Part shown: positions 51,708 to 60,484 of the stretch, piece after piece
Numbering within the stretch: the first letter of the stretch is position 1
Layout of the letters: every line of letters begins with the position of its first letter
DNA from: Thermoleophilales bacterium
GTDB taxonomy: Bacteria; Actinomycetota; Thermoleophilia; Solirubrobacterales; 70-9
Direction of reading: 5' to 3'
Assembly: GCA_020636955.1 (NCBI GenBank)
Contig: JACJWY010000011.1
Location: forward strand, 27,729 to 91,728
Length of the DNA: 64,000 bases
The notes under the pieces: model-generated
Database searches by the model: none
What the model saw: only the letters and a program-made list of their open reading frames with translations
What the model was told of the DNA's origin: nothing
Translations under genes and position numbers: made by a program

Positions 51708-52571
51708 CTAGAGCGAAGGCCGCATCTGGCGAAGCCGCGTGACCCGCTCCTCGATCGGGGGATGGGTCGAGAACAGCCCGGCCAGGCCCTTCGCCTTGAA
51801 CGGCTTGACGATGTAAAGCGGCTCGGAGGCCTCACTCACATGGCCCTTCATCGGGATGTTCTGCGCACCCTGCTCCAGCCTGAGCAGCGCCGAAGCCAGT
51901 GACTCGGGGTTGCCGCAGATCGCCGCACCGCCAGCGTCGGCCGCGTACTCGCGCTGCCTTGAAACGGCCAGCTGGATGATTGTGGCTGCGAGCGGTGCCA
52001 GCAGCACCATGGCCAGTGAAGCGACCAGGGAGAGCGGCGAGTTGTCGTCGCCACCGAACCACATCAGCATGTAGGCGATGTAGGTGATCGCGGCGCCGAT
52101 CGTCGAGGCGACCGACTGGATCAGGATGTCGCGGTGCTTGATGTGAGCCAGCTCGTGGGCGACCACGCCGCGCAACTCGTCGGTCGAGAGCAGTTTGGTG
52201 ATCCCGGCCGTCACCGCGACCGCGGAATGGTTGTAGTTGCGGCCGGTCGCGAAAGCGTTCGGCTGCTCCTGGGGGATCACGTAAAGCCGGGGCATCGGGA
52301 TTTCCGCCCGCTGGCAAAGCTCCCGGACCATCTGGAAGTACTCCGCGTTCTCGGATTCCTCCATCGGCTGGGCGCCACTCATCTTCAGGGCGAGCTTGTC
52401 GCTGAAGAAGTAGGAGAAGAAGTTCATCGCGACCGCGATACCGAGGAAGAGCAGCGCCGTCTGCTGACCGCCAATAGCGAAACCGATTACGACCAGCAGG
52501 CCGGAGAGAGTGGCGAGCAGGATCGTCGTGCGGAGCGTGGCGCCCCAGGTGGATTGCTTGGTTGTGGTCAT
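51708..52571 (-). CDS. htpX: membrane zinc protease HtpX homologue
   Basis: A 287-residue M48 family peptidase. Two N-terminal helices (about 13-55) are followed by the zinc motif HELAHIKH near residue 138, two further helices and RQREYAADAGGA with the third ligand. The C-terminus includes LFSTHPPIEERVTRLRQM. It degrades misfolded membrane proteins on the cytoplasmic face. ATG 52571 is preceded by GGAGG at the right distance, so the longer frame to 52712 is rejected. Confidence 0.95.
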   Translation of the reverse strand: MTTTKQSTWGATLRTTILLATLSGLLVVIGFAIGGQQTALLFLGIAVAMNFFSYFFSDKLALKMSGAQPMEESENAEYFQMVRELCQRAEIPMPRLYVIPQEQPNAFATGRNYNHSAVAVTAGITKLLSTDELRGVVAHELAHIKHRDILIQSVASTIGAAITYIAYMLMWFGGDDNSPLSLVASLAMVLLAPLAATIIQLAVSRQREYAADAGGAAICGNPESLASALLRLEQGAQNIPMKGHVSEASEPLYIVKPFKAKGLAGLFSTHPPIEERVTRLRQMRPSL

Positions 52572-52723
52572 CGAGCCTCCTTGGAAGCAGAGTGAGGGGA
52601 AATACGGTCGCCATTGTGTCGCGGAAGCACGTTTTCGTCCATAGGGGATGTCCCCCATTTCGCCTGGGGGTTGCCCCGACCGGCAGAAAATGGCCGCGCA
52701 CCCTGCGACCATGGCAGCTTCAG

Positions 52724-53704
52724 ATGAAGCGCCGCCCGATCTTCACCGAAGTCCTTCTGCTGAACGCGGCCATGGTCGCGCTGGCGACCGCGGCTGCGGC
52801 CCTGACCACCGGCTTCTCGACCGACCACGTCGAAACGCTTATCCTGATCGCGGCCGCCGCGGCAGCGGTCACCTGCCTTCTCAACATCGCCATCTTGCGG
52901 CGACGCTTCACACCGCTGGAGGCTGTGATCACCGAGATGGAAAAGGTTGACCTGAGCCAGCCGGGAGCCAACCTTCCTGCCTGGATCGACGGGGTGGCGG
53001 AAACCGAGGAGGCGGAGCGGCTCGAACTCGCCTTCCTGCGCATGATGCGCCGGCTGGAAGCGGAGCGTCGCCGCAGCTCCAGCGCCGCCCTCGCCGCCCA
53101 GGAAGAGGAACGCGCCCGGGTCGCCCGTGATCTTCACGACCAGGTCAACCAGTCACTCACCGGGGTACTGCTCCGGCTGGAAGCAACCCGTTCCGAGGCC
53201 CCGCCAGAGCTTGCTCCGGAGATCGAGGAGACCAGCCGGCTCGCCCATCAGGCGATGGATGAGCTCCTGACCGTCGCCCGGCAGCTCCGGCCGACCGCTC
53301 TCGATGACCTCGGCCTCCGGGCCGCGATCGCCGGCCTGGTCGAGCAGCCCGACCGGCCCGGCCTGAGCGCAGCTTTCACCTGCGAAGACGATCCTTCCGC
53401 CCTCGACCCCGACATCCAGCTGGTGATCTACCGGGTCTCCCAGGAAGCGATCGGCAACGCCGTACGCCACAGCGGCGCGACCCAAATCGCGGCCACCCTG
53501 ACCCGCAACGGGGACAACTTCGTCCTGACGGTGACCGACGATGGCAACGGTTTCAGCTTCGACCAGTCCACCTCCGGCCTCGGCCTTGGCGGTATGCGGG
53601 AAAGGGCGCTCCTGGTCGGCGGCGAACTCGACATCGAATCGCGGTCGGGTCACGGAACCACAATCCGGCTCACGGTCCCCGTGCGGGAGCGGTCCGGCCC
53701 ATGA
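52724..53704 (+). CDS. sensor histidine kinase, NarL-partner (HisKA_3) type
   Basis: A 326-residue membrane kinase. Two helices near residues 9-55 enclose a short extracytoplasmic loop, followed by a HAMP-like linker and a HisKA_3 dimerisation domain with the phospho-acceptor in RVARDLHDQVNQS. The ATPase domain has EAIGNAVRHSGAT, DDGNGF and GLGLGGMRERA. The sensing loop is only about ten residues long, which suggests it detects membrane or envelope state rather than a solute. The gene is followed 13 bp later by its response regulator. ATG 52724 is used. Confidence 0.92.
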   Translation: MKRRPIFTEVLLLNAAMVALATAAAALTTGFSTDHVETLILIAAAAAAVTCLLNIAILRRRFTPLEAVITEMEKVDLSQPGANLPAWIDGVAETEEAERLELAFLRMMRRLEAERRRSSSAALAAQEEERARVARDLHDQVNQSLTGVLLRLEATRSEAPPELAPEIEETSRLAHQAMDELLTVARQLRPTALDDLGLRAAIAGLVEQPDRPGLSAAFTCEDDPSALDPDIQLVIYRVSQEAIGNAVRHSGATQIAATLTRNGDNFVLTVTDDGNGFSFDQSTSGLGLGGMRERALLVGGELDIESRSGHGTTIRLTVPVRERSGP

Positions 53705-53717
53705 ACGGGGGCCACCG

Positions 53718-54347
53718 ATGCGGATCGTGATCGCTGACGACCACGGAATCGTCCGCTCCGGAATTCGCCTGCTGCTCGAACGCCAGGGAGATCTCGAGGT
53801 GATCGCCGAAGCCGCCGACGGGATCGAGGCCCGGGACACGGCGGTCCGGGAAAAGCCCGACCTGGCCATCCTCGACGTGAAGATGCCCGGCCTGACCGGA
53901 CTCCAGGCGACCCGTGAGATCAAGGCCCAGACCCCCAAAACCAACGTCCTCATCCTCTCCATGCATGACGACGAGCGCTACCTTTTCGAGGCACTGAAGG
54001 CCGGCGCCTCCGGCTACGTGCTCAAGTCCCAGGCCGACACCGACCTGCTCGAAGCGATCCGCTCGGTTCAGCGGGGCGAGCCTTTCCTTTCCCCCGGCGC
54101 CCAGCAGACCCTGATCCGTGACCTGCTCGAACGGGGCGAGCCGGCGGGTTCGGATCTCACACCGAGGGAAGAAGAGATCGTCAAGCTGGTGGCCGAGGCC
54201 AACACCACCAGGGAAATCGCCGAGATGCTCCACCTTTCCGAGAAGACGGTTGAAAACCACCGCGCCAACGCGATGAAGAAGCTCGGCATGCGCGACCGGG
54301 TCGAACTGGTGCGCTACGCGATCCGTCAAGGGTTGATCGAACCGTGA
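53718..54347 (+). CDS. NarL/FixJ-family response regulator
   Basis: A 209-residue two-domain regulator. The receiver domain has VIADDHGIVR (acid pocket), phosphoryl Asp in AILDVKMPG, SMHDD and VLKSQAD with the conserved Lys. The C-terminal LuxR-type helix-turn-helix reads LTPREEEIVKLVAEANTTRE split over 143-163, then LHLSEKTVENHRANAMKKLG. It pairs with the kinase 13 bp upstream. The targets are unknown; nearby htpX suggests a possible link to envelope stress, but this is inference. Confidence 0.94.
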   Translation: MRIVIADDHGIVRSGIRLLLERQGDLEVIAEAADGIEARDTAVREKPDLAILDVKMPGLTGLQATREIKAQTPKTNVLILSMHDDERYLFEALKAGASGYVLKSQADTDLLEAIRSVQRGEPFLSPGAQQTLIRDLLERGEPAGSDLTPREEEIVKLVAEANTTREIAEMLHLSEKTVENHRANAMKKLGMRDRVELVRYAIRQGLIEP

Positions 54348-54377
54348 GAGAAACGACGCGGAAAGCGGGGTTGGACC

Positions 54378-55049
54378 GTGGCTGACTCGGAAAGAGTGGT
54401 CCTCAGCCCCGGAGTCGAGGTGCTGATCCGGCCGATCCGCTCCACCGACAAGCACCTGCTGGCCGAGGGCTTTGCCGCGCTCAGCCCGGAATCGAAGTTC
54501 CAGCGTTTCTTCGCCCCGGTGGTCCGCCTCAGCGAATCGGACCTCGTGTACCTGACCGAGGTTGATCACCACCACCACGAGGCGCTGGTCGCGATCGATC
54601 CCGACGAAGGTGACCTGATCGGGGTGACCCGTTACATCCGCACCTCCCCCTACCGGGATCGCGAAGCCGAGGTGGCGATCGTGATTTCCGACCAGTGGCG
54701 CGGCAAGGGACTCGGCAAGGCACTGCTATCCCGGCTCGCCACCCGTGCCCGTGAGGAAGGCGTGACCCACTTCCTGGCCGTGATCCTCGCCGAAAACGAG
54801 GGATCGATCGACCTCTTCGAGAATTTTGCTCCAAGGAAAACCCATGTCGCGGCCGGGGATCCGGGCCAGGTCGAGGTCCGCATCGATCTTCCCTGGAGTG
54901 GCGAGTTCTCCGATTCCGTTCTGGGGTATGCGCTCCGCTCGGCCGCCCGGGGCAACCACCGTTTCCGGACCTGGCGACGGATGCGGCGCCGGCTCAGGCG
55001 GCGAAGAAGATCCTCGGGCAAGGTGCGGGACATCGGCAAAACCGACTAG
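54378..55049 (+). CDS. GNAT-family N-acetyltransferase
   Basis: A 223-residue protein. The GNAT core lies at about 15-165, with the acetyl-CoA loop in ISDQWRGKGLGKALLSRLA and the LFENF helix. A five-residue VDHHHHE segment precedes it. The last 35 residues are extremely basic (RRMRRRLRRRRRSSGK), as if for nucleic-acid or ribosome contact. The GTG start lies 30 bp after the response regulator. The substrate is unknown; protein or small-molecule amine acetylation are both possible. Confidence 0.85.
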   Translation: MADSERVVLSPGVEVLIRPIRSTDKHLLAEGFAALSPESKFQRFFAPVVRLSESDLVYLTEVDHHHHEALVAIDPDEGDLIGVTRYIRTSPYRDREAEVAIVISDQWRGKGLGKALLSRLATRAREEGVTHFLAVILAENEGSIDLFENFAPRKTHVAAGDPGQVEVRIDLPWSGEFSDSVLGYALRSAARGNHRFRTWRRMRRRLRRRRRSSGKVRDIGKTD

Positions 55050-55067
55050 TGCTCTAGGATTTATCCG

Positions 55068-55547
55068 ATGCTCTTCTCGACCAAAGCCGAGTACGGAGTT
55101 CGCCTCATGGTCGAACTCGGCCGGCAGCCCAATACCGGCCCTGTTTCACTGAACGCGATCGCCGAAGCCGAGCGCCTGCCGCTCTCTTATCTAGAGCACC
55201 TGGTGGCGAAGCTCCGCCAGGCCGGCCTGGTCACCTCGACCCGGGGAGCCCACGGCGGATACAGCCTCGCCTACCCCGCCGAGGAAATCACCATGGTCGA
55301 GGTGGTCGAAGCGCTGGAGGGGCAGATCGCCCCGATGGAATGCTTCCACGAGACCCCGGAAGGCAAGGTGCTCTGCTCGCATGAGGCAGACAGTGACCGC
55401 GCCTGCGCGACAAAGCTGCTCTGGACCCGGGTCCAGGGCGGTGTTACCAAGGCCCTGGCCGGCACCACCCTGGCCGAGCTGGTCGAGTTTTCGCGCCCGG
55501 TCGAGAAGGGCGCCAACATCAAGACCGCGGTCGGCAGCGCCGCCTAG
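55068..55547 (+). CDS. sufR: Rrf2-family Fe-S cluster regulator (SufR/IscR-like)
   Basis: A 159-residue Rrf2 family protein. The winged helix begins MLFSTKAEYGVRLMVELG and contains LSYLEHLVAKLRQAGLV and RGAHGGYSLA. A cysteine cluster follows (MECF, LCSHE, RACATK), suited to binding an iron-sulfur cluster. It lies 33 bp ahead of sufC and probably senses Fe-S status and regulates the suf genes. Confidence 0.9.
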   Translation: MLFSTKAEYGVRLMVELGRQPNTGPVSLNAIAEAERLPLSYLEHLVAKLRQAGLVTSTRGAHGGYSLAYPAEEITMVEVVEALEGQIAPMECFHETPEGKVLCSHEADSDRACATKLLWTRVQGGVTKALAGTTLAELVEFSRPVEKGANIKTAVGSAA

Positions 55548-55579
55548 CGCCGCCCCAGACTTTTCGAACGGAGCTACCA

Positions 55580-56344
55580 GTGGCAGAACTAGAGATCAAG
55601 AATCTTCACGTCAGCGTCGAGGACAAGGAAATCCTCAAGGGCCTTGACCTGACCGTGGAAAAGGGCCGCGTCCACGCGCTGATGGGCCCGAATGGATCCG
55701 GCAAGTCGACCCTCGCCAACGTGATCATGGGCCACCCCGCCCTCGAGGTCACCGAAGGCACGATCACCTTCGACGGTGAGGACATCACCGAGGCCGGACC
55801 GGACGAACGCGCCCAGCTCGGTCTCTTCATGGCCTTCCAGTACCCGGTCTCGATTCCGGGTGTCGCGGTCAGCAAGTATCTGCGGATGATCCTCAACGCC
55901 CAGCGCGAGGCCCGTGGCGAGCAGCCGCTCAAGATCAAGGAGTTCGCCGCCCAGGCCCGCGAGGCAATGGATCTGGCCAACATCCCCCAGGATTTCTCCA
56001 GTCGCTATCTCAACGACGGTTTCTCCGGCGGCGAGAAGAAGCGCATGGAACTGCTCCAGCTGGCGCTGCTCAAACCGCAGATCGCGATCCTCGACGAGAC
56101 CGACTCCGGCCTCGACATCGACGCGCTCCGCACGGTCGCCGAGGGCATCAACAAGTTCACCGGTCCCGACATGGGCGCCCTGGTCATCACTCACTACCAG
56201 CGCCTGCTCCACATGGTCGAACCGGATGTGGTTCACGTGATGTTCGAAGGCCGCATCGTCAAGGAAGGCGGCAAGGAACTCGTTGACCAGCTCGAAGCCG
56301 AGGGCTACGGCTGGATCAAGGAGGAGGTCGAGGCGGCCGCCTGA
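55580..56344 (+). CDS. sufC: Fe-S cluster assembly ATPase SufC
   Basis: A 254-residue ABC-type ATPase. Walker A is GPNGSGKST, followed by the family block LGLFMAFQYPVSIPGV, the SufC-type signature FSGGEKKRMELLQLALLKP, Walker B IAILDETDSGLDIDAL, and ITHYQRLL. It forms the SufBCD scaffold complex. The start is GTG 55580. The stop overlaps sufS by one base. sufB is 6 kb away at the window end and sufD is not seen, unlike the usual sufBDC order. Confidence 0.96.
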   Translation: MAELEIKNLHVSVEDKEILKGLDLTVEKGRVHALMGPNGSGKSTLANVIMGHPALEVTEGTITFDGEDITEAGPDERAQLGLFMAFQYPVSIPGVAVSKYLRMILNAQREARGEQPLKIKEFAAQAREAMDLANIPQDFSSRYLNDGFSGGEKKRMELLQLALLKPQIAILDETDSGLDIDALRTVAEGINKFTGPDMGALVITHYQRLLHMVEPDVVHVMFEGRIVKEGGKELVDQLEAEGYGWIKEEVEAAA

Positions 56345-57567
56345 TGTCGGTCTCCTCGATTCGTAGCCAGTTCCCGATCCTCGACCGCGAGGTAAAGGGC
56401 AAGCCGCTCGCATATCTGGATAACGGCGCCACCTCCCAGAAGCCGTTGGCGGTGATCGAGGCGATGGATGCCTACTACCGCGAGCACAACGCGAATGTCC
56501 ATCGCGGCGTTCACACCCTTTCCGAAGAGGCAACCGACCTTTACGAGGGCGCCCGGGCCAAAGTCGCCGGGCTGCTCGGTGCTACTTCACCCCGCGAGAT
56601 CGTCTTCACCCGCAACGTGACCTCGGCCATCAACCTGGTCGCCCGGTCCTGGGGGGCCGCCAACCTGCAGTCTGGCGACCGCATTCTGCTTACCGAGATG
56701 GAGCATCACGCGAACATCGTGCCCTGGTACATGATCGCCCAGCGAACCGGGGCCGAGCTTCAGTTCGCCCCGATCGACGAGGAAGGCCGGCTCGACCGCG
56801 CCGCTCTATCCAACCTCCTGGCCGGTGGCCCGAAGGTTTTCGCCTTCACCCATGTCTCGAATGTGCTCGGCACGAAGAACCCGGTGACCGAACTGGTTGC
56901 CGAGGCGAAAGCAGCCGGCGCCCTGACCGTGATCGACGGCGCCCAGTCAGTTCCCAAGTTCCCGGTCAATGTGGCCGAGATCGGCGCCGATTTCTACGGC
57001 TTCACCGGCCACAAGCTGTACGGCCCGACCGGGATCGGCGCGATCTGGGGTCGCCGCGAACTCTGGGAGGAGATGGAACCTTTCGAGGGCGGCGGCTCGA
57101 TGATCAACAAGGTCACTCCCGAGAAGATCACCTGGGCCTCGGTCCCGGCGAAGTTTGAGGCCGGCACCCCGCCGATTGCCGAGGCGGCCGGCCTCGCCAC
57201 CGCGATCGACTGGGTTCAGCAGGTCGGTTTCCAGGCAATCGAAGCCCACGAGAACCAGCTCACCGCCTACGCCCTCCCCCGCCTCGCCGAGGTGCCGGGA
57301 CTCACGATCTTCGGCCCTCCGGACACGATCAATCGTGAGGGCATCATCTCTTTCGACCTCGAGGGAGTCCACCCGCACGACGTTTCGGAGATTCTCGACC
57401 GCCACGGCGTCGCGGTCCGGGCCGGCCATCACTGCGCCCAGATCCTGATGCGCCGCCTCGGCGTCGCCGCCACGACCCGCGCCAGTTTCGCCGCCTACAA
57501 CACGGAGGAAGAGGTCGACACCCTGATCGAAGCCCTCCACGACGCCCGCGGCATCTTCGGTCTCTAG
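56344..57567 (+). CDS. sufS: cysteine desulfurase SufS
   Basis: A 407-residue class V aminotransferase-fold PLP enzyme. The start is FPILDREVKGKPLAYLDNGA, ATSQKP follows, the PLP lysine is in FTGHKLYGPTGIG, and the active Cys is in AGHHCAQILMRRLG. The length is normal for SufS. It takes sulfur from cysteine for Fe-S assembly and passes it to SufU, encoded 2.5 kb downstream. It overlaps the convergent MazF-type toxin gene by 4 bp. Confidence 0.96.
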   Translation: MSVSSIRSQFPILDREVKGKPLAYLDNGATSQKPLAVIEAMDAYYREHNANVHRGVHTLSEEATDLYEGARAKVAGLLGATSPREIVFTRNVTSAINLVARSWGAANLQSGDRILLTEMEHHANIVPWYMIAQRTGAELQFAPIDEEGRLDRAALSNLLAGGPKVFAFTHVSNVLGTKNPVTELVAEAKAAGALTVIDGAQSVPKFPVNVAEIGADFYGFTGHKLYGPTGIGAIWGRRELWEEMEPFEGGGSMINKVTPEKITWASVPAKFEAGTPPIAEAAGLATAIDWVQQVGFQAIEAHENQLTAYALPRLAEVPGLTIFGPPDTINREGIISFDLEGVHPHDVSEILDRHGVAVRAGHHCAQILMRRLGVAATTRASFAAYNTEEEVDTLIEALHDARGIFGL

Positions 57568-57881
57568 TCGAGACCCAGGGCGATGGCGAGAGCTCCGTTG
57601 AGTTCCCGGAGCTTCCCCGGGCTCAGATAGCCCCGAGACTTGCCCACCATTGACTTGGGCAGCGTCGCAAGGTCGTCGCAGTTGATCACCGATCCGGCGC
57701 GGAGGTCCAGCCCGTCGTCATCAAGGGATACCTCCGCCGGGTGATCTCGTCGGTTCGATGTAACCAGCGCGATAGTTACCGACCCCAGCACGGGAATCGC
57801 CTCTTCCCTGGTTACAACGACTCCCGGGTGCGGACCGGCGTGAGGAAAATCGATTTCGTACACGCCGCCCCGGTGGATCAA
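57564..57881 (-). CDS. MazF/PemK-type endoribonuclease toxin
   Basis: A 105-residue PemK/MazF-fold protein: an N-terminal GGVYEIDFP, then HPGVVVTREEA and VTIALVTSNRRDHPAEVSL. The end has SVINCDDLATLPKSMVGKSRG split over residues 64-85. It probably cleaves mRNA when freed from its antitoxin. It lies between sufS and sufU on the opposite strand, with its stop overlapping the sufS stop and its start overlapping the antitoxin gene by 4 bp. Confidence 0.9.
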   Translation of the reverse strand: MIHRGGVYEIDFPHAGPHPGVVVTREEAIPVLGSVTIALVTSNRRDHPAEVSLDDDGLDLRAGSVINCDDLATLPKSMVGKSRGYLSPGKLRELNGALAIALGLD

Positions 57882-58144
57882 GGTTTCTCGACCTCGATGC
57901 CCGGCTCCCCCGAAAGTCGCCGATCAAGCATTTCACTGTTCGCTCTGGCGAACCAGTCATCAGGGGGTTTCTTCTCGTAGGCGTCCCGGTACGAAGCCGC
58001 GATGGCCTGGTTTCTGGTCTCTCTGGCCAACGCGTCCAGCCCCGCCCGGACCGCGGCCGCCCGGGATTTGAACTTGCCCTCGGCAACGACCCGATCCAGA
58101 AGGTCAAGTTCGTCATCGGAGATACGAATCGCTATTTGTGGCAT
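57878..58144 (-). CDS. ribbon-helix-helix antitoxin
   Basis: An 88-residue protein. The N-terminal RHH domain (PQIAIRISDDELDLLDRVV, then FKSRAAAVRAGLDALA) should bind operator DNA as a dimer. A charged C-terminal helix (ASYRDAYEKKPPDDWFARAN) should bind the MazF-type toxin. ATG 58144 is used, and ATG 58156 (four more residues) is an alternative. It precedes the toxin in the usual order. Confidence 0.88.
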   Translation of the reverse strand: MPQIAIRISDDELDLLDRVVAEGKFKSRAAAVRAGLDALARETRNQAIAASYRDAYEKKPPDDWFARANSEMLDRRLSGEPGIEVEKP

Positions 58145-58157
58145 CCCGTTCAGCATA

Positions 58158-58180
58158 CCAGTGTGGGATGTCCCGACTGG
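58158..58180. promoter_or_regulatory. candidate operator of the toxin-antitoxin pair
   Basis: A 23-bp imperfect inverted repeat with 5-bp outer arms (ccagt and actgg) and a ggga/tccc core lies just upstream of the antitoxin start. The position suits autorepression by the RHH antitoxin. The match is weak. Confidence 0.3.
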
Positions 58181-58308
58181 CATCCTCATCCACCTTTCTC
58201 ACGAGATAAGGCGCGGCGATGAAATTCTCGCCCCCACCGGTGCCGAAGAATTTCACCGACCCGCATTCTGGAGTTGACAGCAGACCACCGGCCGAGTAAG
58301 CCTCAGGC

Positions 58309-58896
58309 ATGTCTCGATACCGAATCACCCCTTCGCTCGTAATTTCTGTCATCGCACTGATCGTCGCTCTCGGCGGCGCCAGTTATGCGGCGCTCAAGAT
58401 CCCTCGCAACTCGGTCGGTGTGGCTCAGCTGAAAAAGAATTCGGTTTCGGCCCCGAAGCTGAGGAAGGGGTCGGTCAATTCGGCCAAGATCAAGGATCGC
58501 TCGATCCGTACCGGGGACCTGGCCCCGGGAGTGATTCCGGGAGCGACCTGGCGGGGCGAGCGGGACGCATCGACTCTGCTTGATCTGACCGGAAACTTGC
58601 AGGTGGTGGCCAGCACGCCGACGCTGCCGGCCGGCTCCTATCTGGTCTGGAGCAGGGCCAATGTCCTCGGTAGCGCGGGGAATTCGACGATCATCTGCTC
58701 CGTGGCCTCCGATGCGGCTCAGAACGTGACGATCTCGCCAAACGGGCTCTTGCCTCTCTCGATGGCGGCGACCAAGGTTCTCGACCAGCCCGGACCAATC
58801 GAACTCAACTGCAACAAGTCAGCCGGATCCCCACAGGTTGCTCAAGCCACCGTCATCGCCACCCGGGTTTCGGAGCTCACCGCCCCGGCCGATTAA
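58309..58896 (+). CDS. membrane-anchored or secreted surface protein with NSV/KL repeats
   Basis: A 195-residue protein. The N-terminal hydrophobic segment (SLVISVIALIVALGGASYAA) acts as a signal or anchor. Next come short repeats of the type NSVGVAQLKKNSVSAPKLRK and GSVNSAKIKDRSIRTGDL, then a C-terminal beta-rich domain with two cysteines. Proteins with this start are widespread in Thermoleophilia as far as I know, but their function is unknown. It lies in the block that separates sufS and sufU. Confidence 0.78.
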   Translation: MSRYRITPSLVISVIALIVALGGASYAALKIPRNSVGVAQLKKNSVSAPKLRKGSVNSAKIKDRSIRTGDLAPGVIPGATWRGERDASTLLDLTGNLQVVASTPTLPAGSYLVWSRANVLGSAGNSTIICSVASDAAQNVTISPNGLLPLSMAATKVLDQPGPIELNCNKSAGSPQVAQATVIATRVSELTAPAD

Positions 58897-58898
58897 TT

Positions 58899-60023
58899 AT
58901 GCAGGACTACCGTCAGTCCACCTCACCTTGGCCACCTGAACCGCCGACCACAACTACGATTCCGCGCATGGAAGTCAATTTGGGGGTGCCGGAGGGAGAG
59001 GTCGACGAGTTCGACACGGATCTCCCTGTCGACCTGCCGGCCCATGAGCGGAACCTGGTTGACGCCAGGAATCATCTGGTCCGCACCAGCCAGGCCGCCC
59101 GCGTCTGGGCGGAGGACAATCCCGCCCACCCAGTTTCCTACCTGGTCACCCGAAGCGACGTCAGCGAGCAGACGAAGATCCAGGCCCTGCGGCGGATCGA
59201 GTCCGTCTCTCTCCCCTTCCAGGTCAACGAATTGCTCGATGCGGCCCGGCATTTCAACGAATGCCAGGCCATCTCCCAGGCCGCCTTTGACGCCGAGCAG
59301 CCTCGTGAGGAGGATCACCCGGATCATGGCGACCGGGACATCTTCGAGGGCCTCCGTGCCGCGTATCTGAACCTGCTTCGCGGCTACCGGAACTGGGGTG
59401 GCTTTGGATACCACGGTTGGACCAGCCGCAAGGATCCGGACAGCTATCCGGGGCCGGCGATCTGGACGAGGCAGGACTGTGTTTTCCGCTTCGGCCGCGT
59501 ACTGGAGCGGGAGTTCCCGGATCGGGTCCACCTCGGCCTGAAGATCAGCAAGGCGACGACCGGAAGCTTCGACCCCGAGGTCGACCGTCGACAGTCGGTC
59601 GACATCACGGTCACCATCCCGGGCCTGTTCTCGCGCGACATGAGCCAGCGCCGGTTCCGCAATCTGCGGCATGACCTGTTTGTCGAGGTCGAGTGGCTGA
59701 AGAAGAGCCGCTGGCTGAACACCGACCAGCTGGTCAAGCGCTGCGGCCGAATCCAGCAGAACCTGATCAACCTGCAGCGCTCGATCGACAGCGGTCGCTG
59801 CGAATTCGCCGCGATGCTGATCGTCGATGACGAAGGCTTCCTCGATTTCCACGGCGACCTGCTCAAGTGGCCGCCGGATGTGATTCCCCTGGTTGTCAGC
59901 CCGGGTGAGGTGGTCGAGCTCGGACTCGACGACGGCACGGTCGAACCGATCCTCGACCAGATCGAATCCCTCCACGACTCGACCTGCCCCTGTTCCGAAG
60001 CACCGCTGGCGCTCGATTCCTGA
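58899..60023 (+). CDS. unrecognised protein with a nuclease-like D...ExE...K motif
   Basis: A 374-residue soluble protein. The first 60 residues are acidic and variable. The middle is helical (VSEQTKIQALRRIESV, AARHFNECQAIS), then IWTRQDCVFRFGRVLEREFPD. A stretch follows in which SVDITVTIPG is succeeded after about 20 residues by HDLFVEVEWLKKSRW. This D-x(n)-E-x-E-x2-KK pattern recalls PD-(D/E)xK nuclease folds, but the match is by eye only. The C-terminus has CPC. It lies 3 bp after the surface-protein gene and directly before sufU. Confidence 0.6.
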   Translation: MQDYRQSTSPWPPEPPTTTTIPRMEVNLGVPEGEVDEFDTDLPVDLPAHERNLVDARNHLVRTSQAARVWAEDNPAHPVSYLVTRSDVSEQTKIQALRRIESVSLPFQVNELLDAARHFNECQAISQAAFDAEQPREEDHPDHGDRDIFEGLRAAYLNLLRGYRNWGGFGYHGWTSRKDPDSYPGPAIWTRQDCVFRFGRVLEREFPDRVHLGLKISKATTGSFDPEVDRRQSVDITVTIPGLFSRDMSQRRFRNLRHDLFVEVEWLKKSRWLNTDQLVKRCGRIQQNLINLQRSIDSGRCEFAAMLIVDDEGFLDFHGDLLKWPPDVIPLVVSPGEVVELGLDDGTVEPILDQIESLHDSTCPCSEAPLALDS

Positions 60024-60058
60024 GCCAGTTCAGCCGGTCAGCTAACCTCGTCTGACCG

Positions 60059-60484
60059 ATGGAAGAGCTTTACCGCGAACAGATCCTCGAGCATTACAAG
60101 CGCCCCCACAACTTCGGGGCGATAGAGAATCCTGACCTCGAATTCGAGGACACGAACCCGTTTTGTGGCGACGAGCAACACGTGATGATCCGCCTCGACA
60201 AAGACGACAAGGTGGCCGAGGTCAAGTTCGAAGGCCAGGGCTGCGCGATATCGACCGCAGCCACTTCCCTCCTCACCGACGAACTGATCGGAATGAGCCG
60301 CGAAGAGCTGGTCAAGCTCCCCAAGGAGTACGTCCTCGACCTCCTCGGAATCGACATCTCAGCCACCAGAATGAAGTGCGCACTCCTCGGTCTTAAGGTA
60401 GTCAAGTCAGCCGGCCTCGGCCAGACAACCGACTGGGAAGACGCCGGAGAACAAGGCGACCCCTCCCTGGCCTCCGAGATCTAG
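60059..60484 (+). CDS. sufU: Fe-S assembly sulfur acceptor SufU
   Basis: A 141-residue SufU/NifU-N protein. The three zinc/sulfur-handling cysteines are in NPFCGDE, GQGCAIS and RMKCALL, with Asp in the first loop. The insertion typical of SufU rather than IscU is present (MSREELVKLPKEYVLDLLG). It accepts persulfide sulfur from SufS. It is separated from sufS by four genes, and its end overlaps the convergent macrodomain gene by 4 bp. Confidence 0.95.
   Translation: MEELYREQILEHYKRPHNFGAIENPDLEFEDTNPFCGDEQHVMIRLDKDDKVAEVKFEGQGCAISTAATSLLTDELIGMSREELVKLPKEYVLDLLGIDISATRMKCALLGLKVVKSAGLGQTTDWEDAGEQGDPSLASEI

Noticed and set aside
57564..58144. Toxin-antitoxin pair as part of the suf regulation
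   Set aside because: It is on the opposite strand with its own likely promoter; no sequence link to Fe-S control is seen.
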